Source: Candidatus Woesearchaeota archaeon
GTDB taxonomy: Archaea > Nanobdellota > Nanobdellia > Woesearchaeales > UBA12501
Direction of reading: 5' to 3'
Length of the DNA stretch: 5,681 bases
NCBI GenBank assembly: GCA_016203375.1
Contig: JACQMX010000065.1
Location: 1-5,681 of the forward strand
Positions 1-5,681 of the stretch are shown one piece after another. The position numbers and the translations under genes were made by a program. The notes under the pieces are model-generated. The model was not told the origin of the DNA and did no database searches. It saw nothing but the letters and a program-made list of their open reading frames with translations. Numbering within the stretch: the stretch's first letter is position 1; every line of letters starts with the position of its first letter.

Positions 1-31
1 TTTTCCGAAAATATTTCAGAACATGTCGAAA

Positions 32-640
32 TTATTTCACTTTACATAAAACATTTACATACTTATGTTCTTCATCTATTTCTACCCGTGACACACGCAC
101 TATCATAAAATATTTCATTAATTTCTCCTTTAGCTCTTCTTCCGTATACCATGCTACATACCGTTTATGCCCAGGATAGTGCGCGTCTTCCCGAAATCCT
201 TCAAATGTACCTTCTTTCATGCCGATATACACTACGCCATTCTTATTGAGGACGTCGCGGATTTGACACAATACCACATCAAACCTATTTTTTGGCACGT
301 GCAATAATGATGTATACGCCCAAACGCCATCAAACGAGCGTTTTTCAAAGGTCAAATGCTCGAAATCCATTTCGTACGCTTCAAGGCCTTTCTTCTTACA
401 AAGCTCTACTTGCGTCGGAGAAATATCAATGCACACGACCTGCAATCCTTTCTCTTTGAGGTATGCGGCATCTCTTCCAGGTCCGCTCCCAATATCAAGA
501 ACGCGCTTGCCTTTGAGCTGTTTGATAAACAAGGTTATATCATTGAGAAGATATTTTTGCAGGTATGCCTGTTTTCTCTCTGCATAATCCTGCGCGTATT
601 TATCATATGTTCGTTTTGTTTCTGCCTTGTACTCTTCCAT
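32..640 (-). CDS. class I SAM-dependent methyltransferase (substrate unknown)
   Basis: Encodes 202 residues with a Rossmann-type methyltransferase fold of the Methyltransf_11/25 kind. Visible motifs are the SAM-binding glycine loop VLDIGSGPGRDA (about residues 47-58), the acidic residue after strand 2 that should hold the SAM ribose (D72 in VVCIDIS), an MDFEHL segment near 91 that fits the adenine-contacting motif, and FDGVWAYTSLLHVP (about 103-116) as the motif IV/post-IV region. The protein is about as long as a stand-alone core domain, with a short helical N-terminal cap and no extra substrate domain or membrane segment, so it is probably cytoplasmic. The ATG lies 8 bases after the lonB stop on the same strand, with no promoter-like element in the gap, so co-transcription with lonB is likely. 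No good Shine-Dalgarno sequence is seen; a GGAG inside the last lonB codons is about 14 bases away. The substrate cannot be read from the sequence: small molecule, protein and RNA all remain possible. Confidence 0.9.
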   Translation of the reverse strand: MEEYKAETKRTYDKYAQDYAERKQAYLQKYLLNDITLFIKQLKGKRVLDIGSGPGRDAAYLKEKGLQVVCIDISPTQVELCKKKGLEAYEMDFEHLTFEKRSFDGVWAYTSLLHVPKNRFDVVLCQIRDVLNKNGVVYIGMKEGTFEGFREDAHYPGHKRYVAWYTEEELKEKLMKYFMIVRVSRVEIDEEHKYVNVLCKVK

Positions 641-648
641 ACGAAGAA

Positions 649-2535
649 TTACGCTCCATTAACTTTCTCGATCAGCTTCAGAATATGCTCCTTGCCTTTC
701 CAGTCGAGCGCTTCCTTCAATACTTGTATGATTGTCTCTACAGGGATAACTTTGATCTGTTTCAGTTTTTCCGGTGAAATAACAATATCCTGCAGGTTAG
801 AATATGGCACAATCACCTGCTTCAATCCAGTTTCGATGGCCGCCTCCACTTTTGCGGAAACGCCACCAACTGGCAGCACTTCTCCACGCACAGAAAGCGA
901 ACCAGTCATTGCGGTGTCTTGCCTGATGGGAATGTGTTTGAGCGCAGAGATAATGGTGGTTGCAACTGCAATACTTGCAGAATCTCCCTCAACTCCTTCG
1001 TATGTCTGCAGGAATTGCACATAAATATCATACTTCTCCTTAATATCCTCACCGAAGTATTTCTTGATAATCGCGGAAACGTTCTTTACCGCTTCTTTCG
1101 CAATCTCTCCAAGCTTTCCTGTGGCAACAATTTCTCTTTCTTTACCGCCAGGAGTTACTTGGCTTTCTATAGGGAGAATGATACCGGAATAAATACCAGT
1201 TTCTCCGCCAATAACTGCAAGGCCATTTACTCGGCCAACCTTCTTGCCGGAGGTAACAATGACTTCGTATTCTCGCTTCCGTTCGATAAGCTTATCCGCG
1301 AGCTGCTTTTCAAGCGTGCGCGCGACTTTTCTGCCGCCATCAACATGCTTCTTCATGACAAGAGCAGATTTCTGTTCAAGCGCGAGATCGCCTGCCGCAC
1401 GGACAAGACCGCCAAGCTCACGGAGGCGAAGGGTTAAATGGCCCTTTCGATTAGCTCGTCTCCTTGCTTCCTCAATGATATCTTCAACAGCTTCACGAGA
1501 GAAATGTGGAATCTTTTTGTCTTTTGTTATTTCTTGCGCGACAAACTGCGCAATTTTATACCTATTCTCTTCCGTATCCGGTATGGTTTCATTCATGTAC
1601 ACTTCATAACCATAGCCGCGGATGCGCGAACGTAGCGCGGGATGCATATTTCGCAATGTTTCAAGATTACCCGCAGCAACAAGAACAAAATTACAAGGCA
1701 CCGGCTCTGTTCGTACCATCGCGCCTGCACTTCGTTCGCTTTGGCCAGTGATGGCGTACTTTCCTTCCTGCAAGCAAGTTAACAATTCTTGCTGGGTATG
1801 TGGCTGCAAGGTTGCAATTTCATCAATAAACAACACACCCATGTGTGCCTTGTGAATCATGCCCGCAACAACACGCTCATGCGCAGGTGTGCCGAGGCCA
1901 CCCGACTGGAACGGATCATGAAGCACATCGCCAAGCAATGCTCCCGCGTGTCCTCCAGTAGCATCAAGGAATGGCGCTTGCTTCTTGTTATAATTATCCA
2001 CAACAACCTTAGGCACCTGCACCTTGAGGTTCATCTTCTTCCCTAAATTGATGAAGAGGATGATGCCAAGGATGAATGCGATGCCAGTGATCATGGATGC
2101 TGCATACACGACAGGACTATCAAAAGGGAAAATCTTTTTACTGTATAAGTAGTATGGTACAATAGAAATGACTATTGCAATAAGGATGAATAAAATATTT
2201 TGATTCTTCAACATTGCTGTTGATTGCACTCTAGCCTTGGATATGAGATCCCTTCCTTGTCCGGCAGGCACCGTGCGAATTAATGGCATATTCTCATCAT
2301 TCGGATTTGGAAAAGCGAGAGTATCAACCAGTTTTTCCTTTGGCAATAATTCCGCGAGAGCGAGACCTAACATGGACTTTCCTGTCCCCGGCTCGCCAAT
2401 GAGAAGAACGTGCCGTCTTTGAAGCGATGCTTTCTTGATGACCTCAACAGCATCTTCTTGGCCAATGACTTGATCAATAATAGTCTTTGGAACAGGGATT
2501 TCCTTGGTAGATTTAAAATCCAATTTCTTCGCCAT
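649..2535 (-). CDS. lonB: archaeal LonB membrane-anchored ATP-dependent protease
   Basis: Encodes 628 residues, the usual size of archaeal LonB. It should unfold and degrade damaged or regulatory proteins using ATP, as a hexamer held on the inner face of the cell membrane. Domains in order: AAA+ with Walker A GEPGTGKS (47-54); an insertion carrying two hydrophobic helices (about 113-131 and 142-164) that anchor the enzyme; Walker B VLFIDE (234-239); a sensor-1 type asparagine (N290) and arginine-rich ALRSRIRGYG (300-309); a helical small domain; then a C-terminal Lon protease domain. The catalytic serine is S519 in EGVEGDSASIAV and the partner lysine is K562 in GGVSAKVEAA, so the Ser-Lys dyad is intact. 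The long bacterial LonA N-terminal substrate domain is absent, as expected for LonB. The ATG at 2535 is supported by a TATA-like box centred about 25 bases upstream, implying a leaderless or nearly leaderless mRNA. A methyltransferase gene follows after 8 bases. Confidence 0.97.
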   Translation of the reverse strand: MAKKLDFKSTKEIPVPKTIIDQVIGQEDAVEVIKKASLQRRHVLLIGEPGTGKSMLGLALAELLPKEKLVDTLAFPNPNDENMPLIRTVPAGQGRDLISKARVQSTAMLKNQNILFILIAIVISIVPYYLYSKKIFPFDSPVVYAASMITGIAFILGIILFINLGKKMNLKVQVPKVVVDNYNKKQAPFLDATGGHAGALLGDVLHDPFQSGGLGTPAHERVVAGMIHKAHMGVLFIDEIATLQPHTQQELLTCLQEGKYAITGQSERSAGAMVRTEPVPCNFVLVAAGNLETLRNMHPALRSRIRGYGYEVYMNETIPDTEENRYKIAQFVAQEITKDKKIPHFSREAVEDIIEEARRRANRKGHLTLRLRELGGLVRAAGDLALEQKSALVMKKHVDGGRKVARTLEKQLADKLIERKREYEVIVTSGKKVGRVNGLAVIGGETGIYSGIILPIESQVTPGGKEREIVATGKLGEIAKEAVKNVSAIIKKYFGEDIKEKYDIYVQFLQTYEGVEGDSASIAVATTIISALKHIPIRQDTAMTGSLSVRGEVLPVGGVSAKVEAAIETGLKQVIVPYSNLQDIVISPEKLKQIKVIPVETIIQVLKEALDWKGKEHILKLIEKVNGA

Positions 2536-2555
2536 AAGTTTTCACATGGAATAGT

Positions 2556-2571
2556 TATATTTAAAGCTTTG
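2556..2571 (-). promoter_or_regulatory. archaeal promoter (BRE + TATA) of lonB
   Basis: Read on the minus strand, a BRE-like GCAAAGC runs into TTTAAATATA (TATA part 2556-2565). Its centre lies about 25 bases before the lonB ATG, placing the expected transcription start at or next to the start codon. No Shine-Dalgarno sequence precedes the ATG, consistent with leaderless initiation. Inferred from spacing and composition only. Confidence 0.7.
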
Positions 2572-2597
2572 CGATAGACAGGCTAAAAGTGGTTTTC

Positions 2598-2633
2598 CTT
2601 GCTGGCGTATGCCACTCTTCAATTTTCAGCAAG
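2598..2633. repeat. 7-bp inverted repeat in the divergent lonB / zinc-ribbon promoter region
   Basis: CTTGCTG (2598-2604) and CAGCAAG (2627-2633) are exact reverse complements separated by 22 bases. The right arm covers the BRE position directly before the TATA box of the zinc-ribbon gene. It could be an operator for a dimeric regulator or a fold-back in DNA, but a 7-bp match in about 130 bases can arise by chance, so function is unproven. Confidence 0.3.
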
Positions 2634-2642
2634 ATTTATATA
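2628..2642 (+). promoter_or_regulatory. archaeal promoter (BRE + TATA) of the zinc-ribbon gene
   Basis: AGCAAGA (BRE-like) leads into TTTATATA (2635-2642), a near-ideal archaeal TATA box. Its centre is about 27 bases before the ATG at 2666, so transcription is expected to begin at or next to that ATG. This decides the start codon: the longer reading frame from the ATG at 2609 would begin upstream of the TATA box and would not be in the mRNA. Confidence 0.75.
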
Positions 2643-2665
2643 CCTCAACACCTCATTTTTCTCAT

Positions 2666-2893
2666 ATGCCAAAAAAAGCAGGGACAAAAAAGAAGGTGAA
2701 AGAGACCGAGAAAGCCAAGATCCCAAAAGGATCAAAGGCCTCCCATCTCCGCGCGTGCCCAGCGTGCGGCAGCGATAACGTCATCTATCGCAAGGCAGAG
2801 GATGAAGTGTATTGCCAAGATTGCGGAGAAGTGTACGCTGAGCTTGCGCCAGAAGATGAAGATGATTTTGAACGAGCGAGTGATGTTATTTAG
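2666..2893 (+). CDS. small TFIIB-type zinc-ribbon protein, function unknown
   Basis: Encodes 75 residues from the ATG at 2666. An in-frame ATG at 2609 would give 94 residues, but it lies upstream of the TATA box, and the extra 19 residues look like translated promoter. The protein has three parts: a lysine-rich basic N-terminus (about 1-29, 11 lysines); a single zinc ribbon with CPAC (C31, C34) and CQDC (C50, C53) separated by 15 residues, the spacing seen in TFIIB/TFB-type ribbons; and a strongly acidic tail (about 59-69, PEDEDDFE). There is no cyclin-fold core or other catalytic domain, so it is not a TFB itself. Small stand-alone zinc ribbons are common in archaea and are often linked to transcription or ribosome function. 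A nucleic-acid or RNA-polymerase role is plausible but is inference. The gene is monocistronic, divergent from lonB and convergent with the membrane-protein gene. Confidence 0.85.
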   Translation: MPKKAGTKKKVKETEKAKIPKGSKASHLRACPACGSDNVIYRKAEDEVYCQDCGEVYAELAPEDEDDFERASDVI

Positions 2894-2938
2894 AGTTTCG
2901 CCGTATTGATATTTCTAGTATGGTCATTCCTCATACCA

Positions 2939-3493
2939 TCAGCTTAATGTGTGAACTAATTGTGGTGCGATGCTTTTTAAGACGAACCAATTGAACATAA
3001 CATGCGTGGCAAAAAAGATCAACCTTCTATGCAGTCGTCCTGTGCCGAACATAATGACTATCAGTGTGAGGACAATATTAAGCACTATGGTGAACATCAT
3101 GCCAACGGCAACAATTCCTAACGGCTTGAAGGGCAGCATAAACAAGAGCAGGATCGCGCTTATTGGAAACGTAAGAAGCATATTTGGCGTGAATGTCATC
3201 GTGATAACCATATATGCAAAGACTGAAATTTCTAGCACGAATAAGGCTGCTAAAAATCCATAACTATATAATGTAACAAATGTCGAAAGCGTAATAAACT
3301 CGATAGCGATGTACCTGTTATGGAGATATTTCCAAGCAAATGATGTGATCACGTTCAGGACGATAAAGAACGCGATCATGACATATTTTGTAAACAATAG
3401 CAAAAAGAGTAAACTAATGCCGAGCATAATCCAAAACCGTAACCAAGATGTATGCCGTAGCCAATTGTACCAGCTTATCTTTGCTTGCGTCAT
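2939..3493 (-). CDS. multi-pass integral membrane protein, family not recognised
   Basis: Encodes 184 residues from the ATG at 3493. That ATG overlaps the kae1 TGA as ATGA, a typical translational-coupling arrangement, and GGAG lies 3 bases before it inside the last kae1 codons. A GTG at 3502 would add three residues and is less likely. The protein is almost entirely hydrophobic, with six or seven probable membrane helices near residues 18-34, 36-54, 62-80, 81-100, 105-121, 124-149 and 157-175. The only clear charged patches are the basic N-terminus (to about R19), KYLHNR (55-60) and RLHRR (153-157) just before the last helix, which ends with HVMFNWF. No signal peptide, catalytic motif or soluble domain is visible. 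It follows kae1 in one transcript, but nothing links it directly to tRNA modification. A small transporter subunit, membrane scaffold or lineage-specific protein are all possible; I do not recognise the family. Confidence 0.85.
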   Translation of the reverse strand: MTQAKISWYNWLRHTSWLRFWIMLGISLLFLLLFTKYVMIAFFIVLNVITSFAWKYLHNRYIAIEFITLSTFVTLYSYGFLAALFVLEISVFAYMVITMTFTPNMLLTFPISAILLLFMLPFKPLGIVAVGMMFTIVLNIVLTLIVIMFGTGRLHRRLIFFATHVMFNWFVLKSIAPQLVHTLS

Positions 3494-4506
3494 TTTCTCC
3501 ACGTCACCACAACATCATCCGTTCTCAAGTATGGCTTGATCACCGCCCCCTCTACGGTCATCCGCTCGCCGGCTTGATATTGTAACACGCCAAGCCACGC
3601 GATCATCGCAGCATTATCAACAAGATACTGATTCTCTGGCGCAAAGAATTTTGCTCCTCGATCCTCGCACATGATCCTACACATTTCCTGCAGGCGCTTG
3701 TTGCAGCCAACACCTCCCCCAAGCACGAGCTCTTGCTTTTCCGTGTGTGCTATGGCCCGTTCACTGACTTCAACGAGCATGGCGAACACGTGCTCCTGCA
3801 CGGAATAACACAAATCTTCTTTGGCATATTTGCCGGAATCCCATTTCCGTTTGATATTGGTGAGTATGCCAGCGAAGGAAACATCCATTCCCTTAACGGA
3901 ATAGGGGAGTTCAATAAGTTTTTTCCCCTCGCGCGCAAGCTTCTCGATCTCTGGCCCTCCAGGAAAGCCAAGCCCAATATGGCGGGCAAATGTATCGAGA
4001 AAATTCCCCACGCCAGTGTCAAGCGTTTCTCCAAACACTCGATATTTCTTGCCTTCATATGCGATGACTTGCGTGTTTGCGCCAGAAGCGTAGAGCAGAA
4101 TAGGATCTTTTGCCGGAGTGAGCAAGCGCGCGATTTCAAGATGCGCGATGCAATGATTGACACCAATTATCGGGATTTTATGAAGCAAGCTCAGGCTTCG
4201 CGCAGCCATTGCTCCAATTCTCAAGCAATGGCCGATGCCAGGGCTCTGAGAGAATGCGATAAGAGAAATATCCTTCATCTGCAAGCCAGCCTTCTCGAGC
4301 GCTTGCTTGATCACCATATCGCAAACCTCAACGTGATGGTTCGCAACATCTCCCGGGACCATGCCTCCTTTTTCAGTCTTAAAACTATCTATGCCATTTG
4401 CTAGGATTTTTCCTGTACTCATGCAAATGCCAACCCCAAAGGTATGCGCAGTACTTTCAATTCCAAGGCAGTACAACTCCTTTGTGTTAATATTTGATCG
4501 CATCAT
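3490..4506 (-). CDS. kae1: Kae1, catalytic subunit of KEOPS (tRNA t6A37 threonylcarbamoyltransferase)
   Basis: Encodes 338 residues, close to the usual archaeal Kae1 length. It transfers the threonylcarbamoyl group from TC-AMP to A37 of ANN-decoding tRNAs within the cytoplasmic KEOPS complex (with Bud32, Cgi121 and Pcc1). Seen here: the N-terminal ASKHA phosphate motif LGIESTAHTFGVGI (14-27); ANHHVE (55-60); the metal-binding HxxxH, H118 and H122 in NHCIAHLE; Y139 and SGANTQV (141-147); GETLDTGVGN (159-168); FPGGPEIEKLA (181-191); LGGGVGCNKRL (262-272); and D297 in VDNAAMIA. H118, H122, Y139 and D297 match the metal ligands described for Pyrococcus abyssi Kae1. The gene ends after the Kae1 domain, so it is not the Kae1-Bud32 fusion found in some archaea, and no other KEOPS gene is in the window. 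The start at 4506 fits a TATA-like element about 27 bases upstream; a second ATG follows at once at 4503. The segment before the HH motif (MVPGDVA) departs from the common HPREAA form. Confidence 0.96.
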   Translation of the reverse strand: MMRSNINTKELYCLGIESTAHTFGVGICMSTGKILANGIDSFKTEKGGMVPGDVANHHVEVCDMVIKQALEKAGLQMKDISLIAFSQSPGIGHCLRIGAMAARSLSLLHKIPIIGVNHCIAHLEIARLLTPAKDPILLYASGANTQVIAYEGKKYRVFGETLDTGVGNFLDTFARHIGLGFPGGPEIEKLAREGKKLIELPYSVKGMDVSFAGILTNIKRKWDSGKYAKEDLCYSVQEHVFAMLVEVSERAIAHTEKQELVLGGGVGCNKRLQEMCRIMCEDRGAKFFAPENQYLVDNAAMIAWLGVLQYQAGERMTVEGAVIKPYLRTDDVVVTWRK

Positions 4507-4529
4507 CGTTATTTTAGCTTTTATTAGCG

Positions 4530-4536
4530 TTAAAAA
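4530..4536 (-). promoter_or_regulatory. weak TATA-like element of kae1
   Basis: Read on the minus strand, TTTTTAA is centred about 27 bases before the first kae1 ATG, the same spacing as the lonB and zinc-ribbon promoters. The bases before it (GGGGC) do not resemble a BRE, so this is the weakest of the four promoters. It supports the ATG at 4506 over the one at 4503. Confidence 0.45.
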
Positions 4537-4547
4537 GCCCCTAGGCT
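4536..4547. repeat. 12-base inverted repeat between the divergent kae1 and rel promoters
   Basis: AGCC and GGCT (4536-4539 and 4544-4547) flank CCTA, with the 6-base palindrome CCTAGG inside (4540-4545). The element sits between the two TATA boxes and abuts that of kae1. It could bind a regulator of both genes. Read on the minus strand, the short hairpin is followed by five Ts and so also resembles a small terminator. Either role is inference. Confidence 0.35.
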
Positions 4548-4550
4548 GCC

Positions 4551-4564
4551 CAAAACTATTTAAA
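4551..4564 (+). promoter_or_regulatory. archaeal promoter (BRE + TATA) of the rel gene
   Basis: CAAAAC (BRE-like) directly precedes TATTTAAA (4557-4564). The TATA centre is about 26 bases before the ATG at 4587 but only 17 before the ATG at 4578. With the spacing of the other promoters here, transcription should start next to 4587, favouring that start. A GGTGA at 4580-4584 could also pair with the 16S rRNA tail if the transcript starts earlier. Confidence 0.65.
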
Positions 4565-4586
4565 CTTTAAAAGCATTATGGTGACC

Positions 4587-5681
4587 ATGAACACCGAAGC
4601 GGAGCCTTTGGACGTTGAACAAAAAACAGAGGTAAAGATTCAAGATACCTCGTTTGATACGTTTATTCAGAAGACACTCTCCTATAATCCGCATGCTGAT
4701 GTGGAGCTCATTCGCAAGGCCTTCAATTTGGCGAAGGATGCCCATAAAGGTCAGTTGCGGGAATCTGGCGAGGCGTATTTTATCCACCCCTATTCTGTAG
4801 CGCTTATTCTTACAGATCTCAAAGCCGATTCCGCCACGCTCTGCGCGGCATTGCTCCACGACATTGTTGAAGAATCAAATATTTCCGTAGACAAAATCAA
4901 GAAGGAGTTTGGGGAAGAGATAGCGGAGCTTGTTGAAGGCGTTACCAAAATCATGGGGATCCAGTACGAGACAAAAGAAGAATATAAGGCGGAGAATCTC
5001 CGCAAGATTCTTCTCGCGACCGCAAAAGATATTCGTGTTATTCTTATCAAATTAGCTGATCGCTTGCATAATATGCGAACCATCAAGTACTTTAGGCCAG
5101 ACAAGCAGCGCAGAATTGCGCAAGAAACCCTTGACATTTATGCTCCTATCGCGCACAAACTGGGTATTCGTTTCATCAAAGGCGAGCTTGAGGACCTATC
5201 ATTGAAGGCGCTCGATCCTGAAGCGTATAAACTCTTGCGCAATCGCATCGCGGAAAAGCGTGTAGAGCGTGAGAAGAAAACCGCGGAATTCATTAAGGTC
5301 ATTAAAGATCGTCTTAAAGAGCACAATATTGAAGCGGACATTGAAGGCAGAGCAAAATATTTCTATTCCATTTATCAAAAAATGAAGAAGGAAGGCAAGG
5401 ATTTCAATGAGATCTACGACCTTATCGCTATCCGCATTATTGTGAAAACAATTCCTGAATGTTATGCCGCGCTTGGGATGGTTCATGAGTTATACAAGCC
5501 AATCCCACGGCGCTTTAAGGATTATATCTCTGTTCCAAAAGCCAATGGTTACCAATCATTGCACACATCTGTTGTTGGCGATCACGGAAAGATAATTGAA
5601 ATCCAGATTAGAACCAATGACATGCACCTTATTGCGGATGAAGGCATTGCAGCGCATTGGCGATATAAAGGAACAGAAAAA
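4587..5681 (+). CDS. rel: long RelA/SpoT homologue, (p)ppGpp hydrolase/synthetase (3' end beyond window)
   Basis: This frame stays open to the window edge: 365 codons from the ATG at 4587, or 368 from the ATG at 4578. The promoter favours 4587, and residue numbers use that start. It encodes the catalytic half of a Rel/SpoT enzyme, which makes (p)ppGpp from ATP and GDP/GTP and removes the 3'-pyrophosphate. HD hydrolase domain: R58 and H67 (GQLRESGE, FIHP), H91-D92 in ALLHDIVEES, and D158 in LADRLHNMRT. Synthetase domain: GRAKYFYS with R255 and K257, D278 in YDLIAIR, RFKDYI (309-314), NGYQSLHT (320-327), EIQIRT with E338, and AAHWRYKG at the edge. RFKD is the RxKD form typical of bifunctional Rel/SpoT rather than the ExDD form of synthetase-only RelA. 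One departure is E96, where the hydrolase ED pair usually has Asp. Bacterial long enzymes exceed 700 residues, so any TGS, zinc-finger or ACT domains would lie outside the window. It is divergent from kae1. Confidence 0.95.
   Translation, partial: MNTEAEPLDVEQKTEVKIQDTSFDTFIQKTLSYNPHADVELIRKAFNLAKDAHKGQLRESGEAYFIHPYSVALILTDLKADSATLCAALLHDIVEESNISVDKIKKEFGEEIAELVEGVTKIMGIQYETKEEYKAENLRKILLATAKDIRVILIKLADRLHNMRTIKYFRPDKQRRIAQETLDIYAPIAHKLGIRFIKGELEDLSLKALDPEAYKLLRNRIAEKRVEREKKTAEFIKVIKDRLKEHNIEADIEGRAKYFYSIYQKMKKEGKDFNEIYDLIAIRIIVKTIPECYAALGMVHELYKPIPRRFKDYISVPKANGYQSLHTSVVGDHGKIIEIQIRTNDMHLIADEGIAAHWRYKGTEK

Noticed and set aside
5..19. Small hairpin downstream of the methyltransferase stop (six pairs with one G-U, read on the minus strand)
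   Set aside because: It is followed by As rather than Ts on the minus strand and lies at the window edge, so a terminator cannot be claimed.
141..147. Ala in place of Gly in the Kae1 SGGNTQV motif (residue numbers in the Kae1 protein)
   Set aside because: From memory, SGANTQV also occurs in other archaeal Kae1 proteins, including the Pyrococcus one, so it is a normal variant.
356..1024. A 222-codon open frame on the plus strand, opposite the methyltransferase and lonB genes
   Set aside because: It lies antisense to two well-supported genes, crosses their boundary, shows no domain and has a cysteine- and serine-rich composition typical of antisense translation.
2609..2665. 19-residue N-terminal extension of the zinc-ribbon protein
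   Set aside because: It is in frame but spans the BRE and TATA box of the gene's own promoter, so it is unlikely to be transcribed.
2920..2939. Imperfect hairpin (ATGGT and ACCAT arms, with a further AT pair and one bulged base) in the convergent gap
   Set aside because: The stem is short and AT-rich, lacks a following T tract on either strand and overlaps the stop codon of the membrane-protein gene. A terminator call is not supported.
3733..4404. A 223-codon open frame on the plus strand, opposite kae1
   Set aside because: It is entirely antisense to a confidently identified Kae1, with no recognisable motif and no promoter.
4578..4588. Odd-centred palindrome ATGGTGACCAT at the start of rel
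   Set aside because: It is explained by two nearby ATG/CAT-like words around a GGTGA; too short to claim as an operator.
4560..5486. Several minus-strand open frames of 67-115 codons opposite the rel gene
   Set aside because: They mirror the Rel coding sequence; the plus-strand frame has full Rel/SpoT motifs and is open throughout.

Overview
The window looks like chromosomal DNA of an archaeon. It carries an archaeal-type LonB protease with two membrane segments inside its AAA+ domain, an archaeal Kae1 (KEOPS subunit), and a small TFIIB-type zinc-ribbon protein. Four genes also have TATA-like boxes centred about 25-28 bases before their start codons, as expected for leaderless archaeal transcripts. 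The gene style (short intergenic gaps, small lineage-type proteins, moderate GC) would suit a DPANN lineage such as Woesearchaeota or Pacearchaeota, but that placement is a guess, since no rRNA or other phylogenetic marker is present.

Layout. (1) Bases 32-2535, minus strand: lonB followed after 8 bases by a class I SAM-dependent methyltransferase gene, probably one transcript. (2) Bases 2536-2665: a divergent promoter region serving lonB on the left and a 75-residue zinc-ribbon gene (2666-2893, plus) on the right. (3) Bases 2894-2938: a short convergent gap. (4) Bases 2939-4506, minus strand: kae1 followed by a multi-pass membrane protein gene, linked by an ATGA stop/start overlap. (5) Bases 4507-4586: a second divergent promoter region. 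(6) From 4587 (or 4578) to the right edge, plus strand: an open reading frame without a stop that encodes a long RelA/SpoT homologue (ppGpp synthetase/hydrolase). It is cut by the window end after both catalytic domains are nearly complete.

The most notable gene is the RelA/SpoT homologue. Long Rel/SpoT enzymes are typical of bacteria and plastids and uncommon in archaea. This one keeps almost all residues known to matter for both (p)ppGpp hydrolysis and synthesis, and it sits behind an archaeal-style promoter, divergent from the essential tRNA-modification gene kae1. Together the window joins protein quality control (LonB), tRNA t6A synthesis (Kae1) and a possible stringent-response enzyme. 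A functional link between them is inference from position only. No rRNA, tRNA, CRISPR array or mobile element was seen, and no gene-free stretch exceeds 300 bases.
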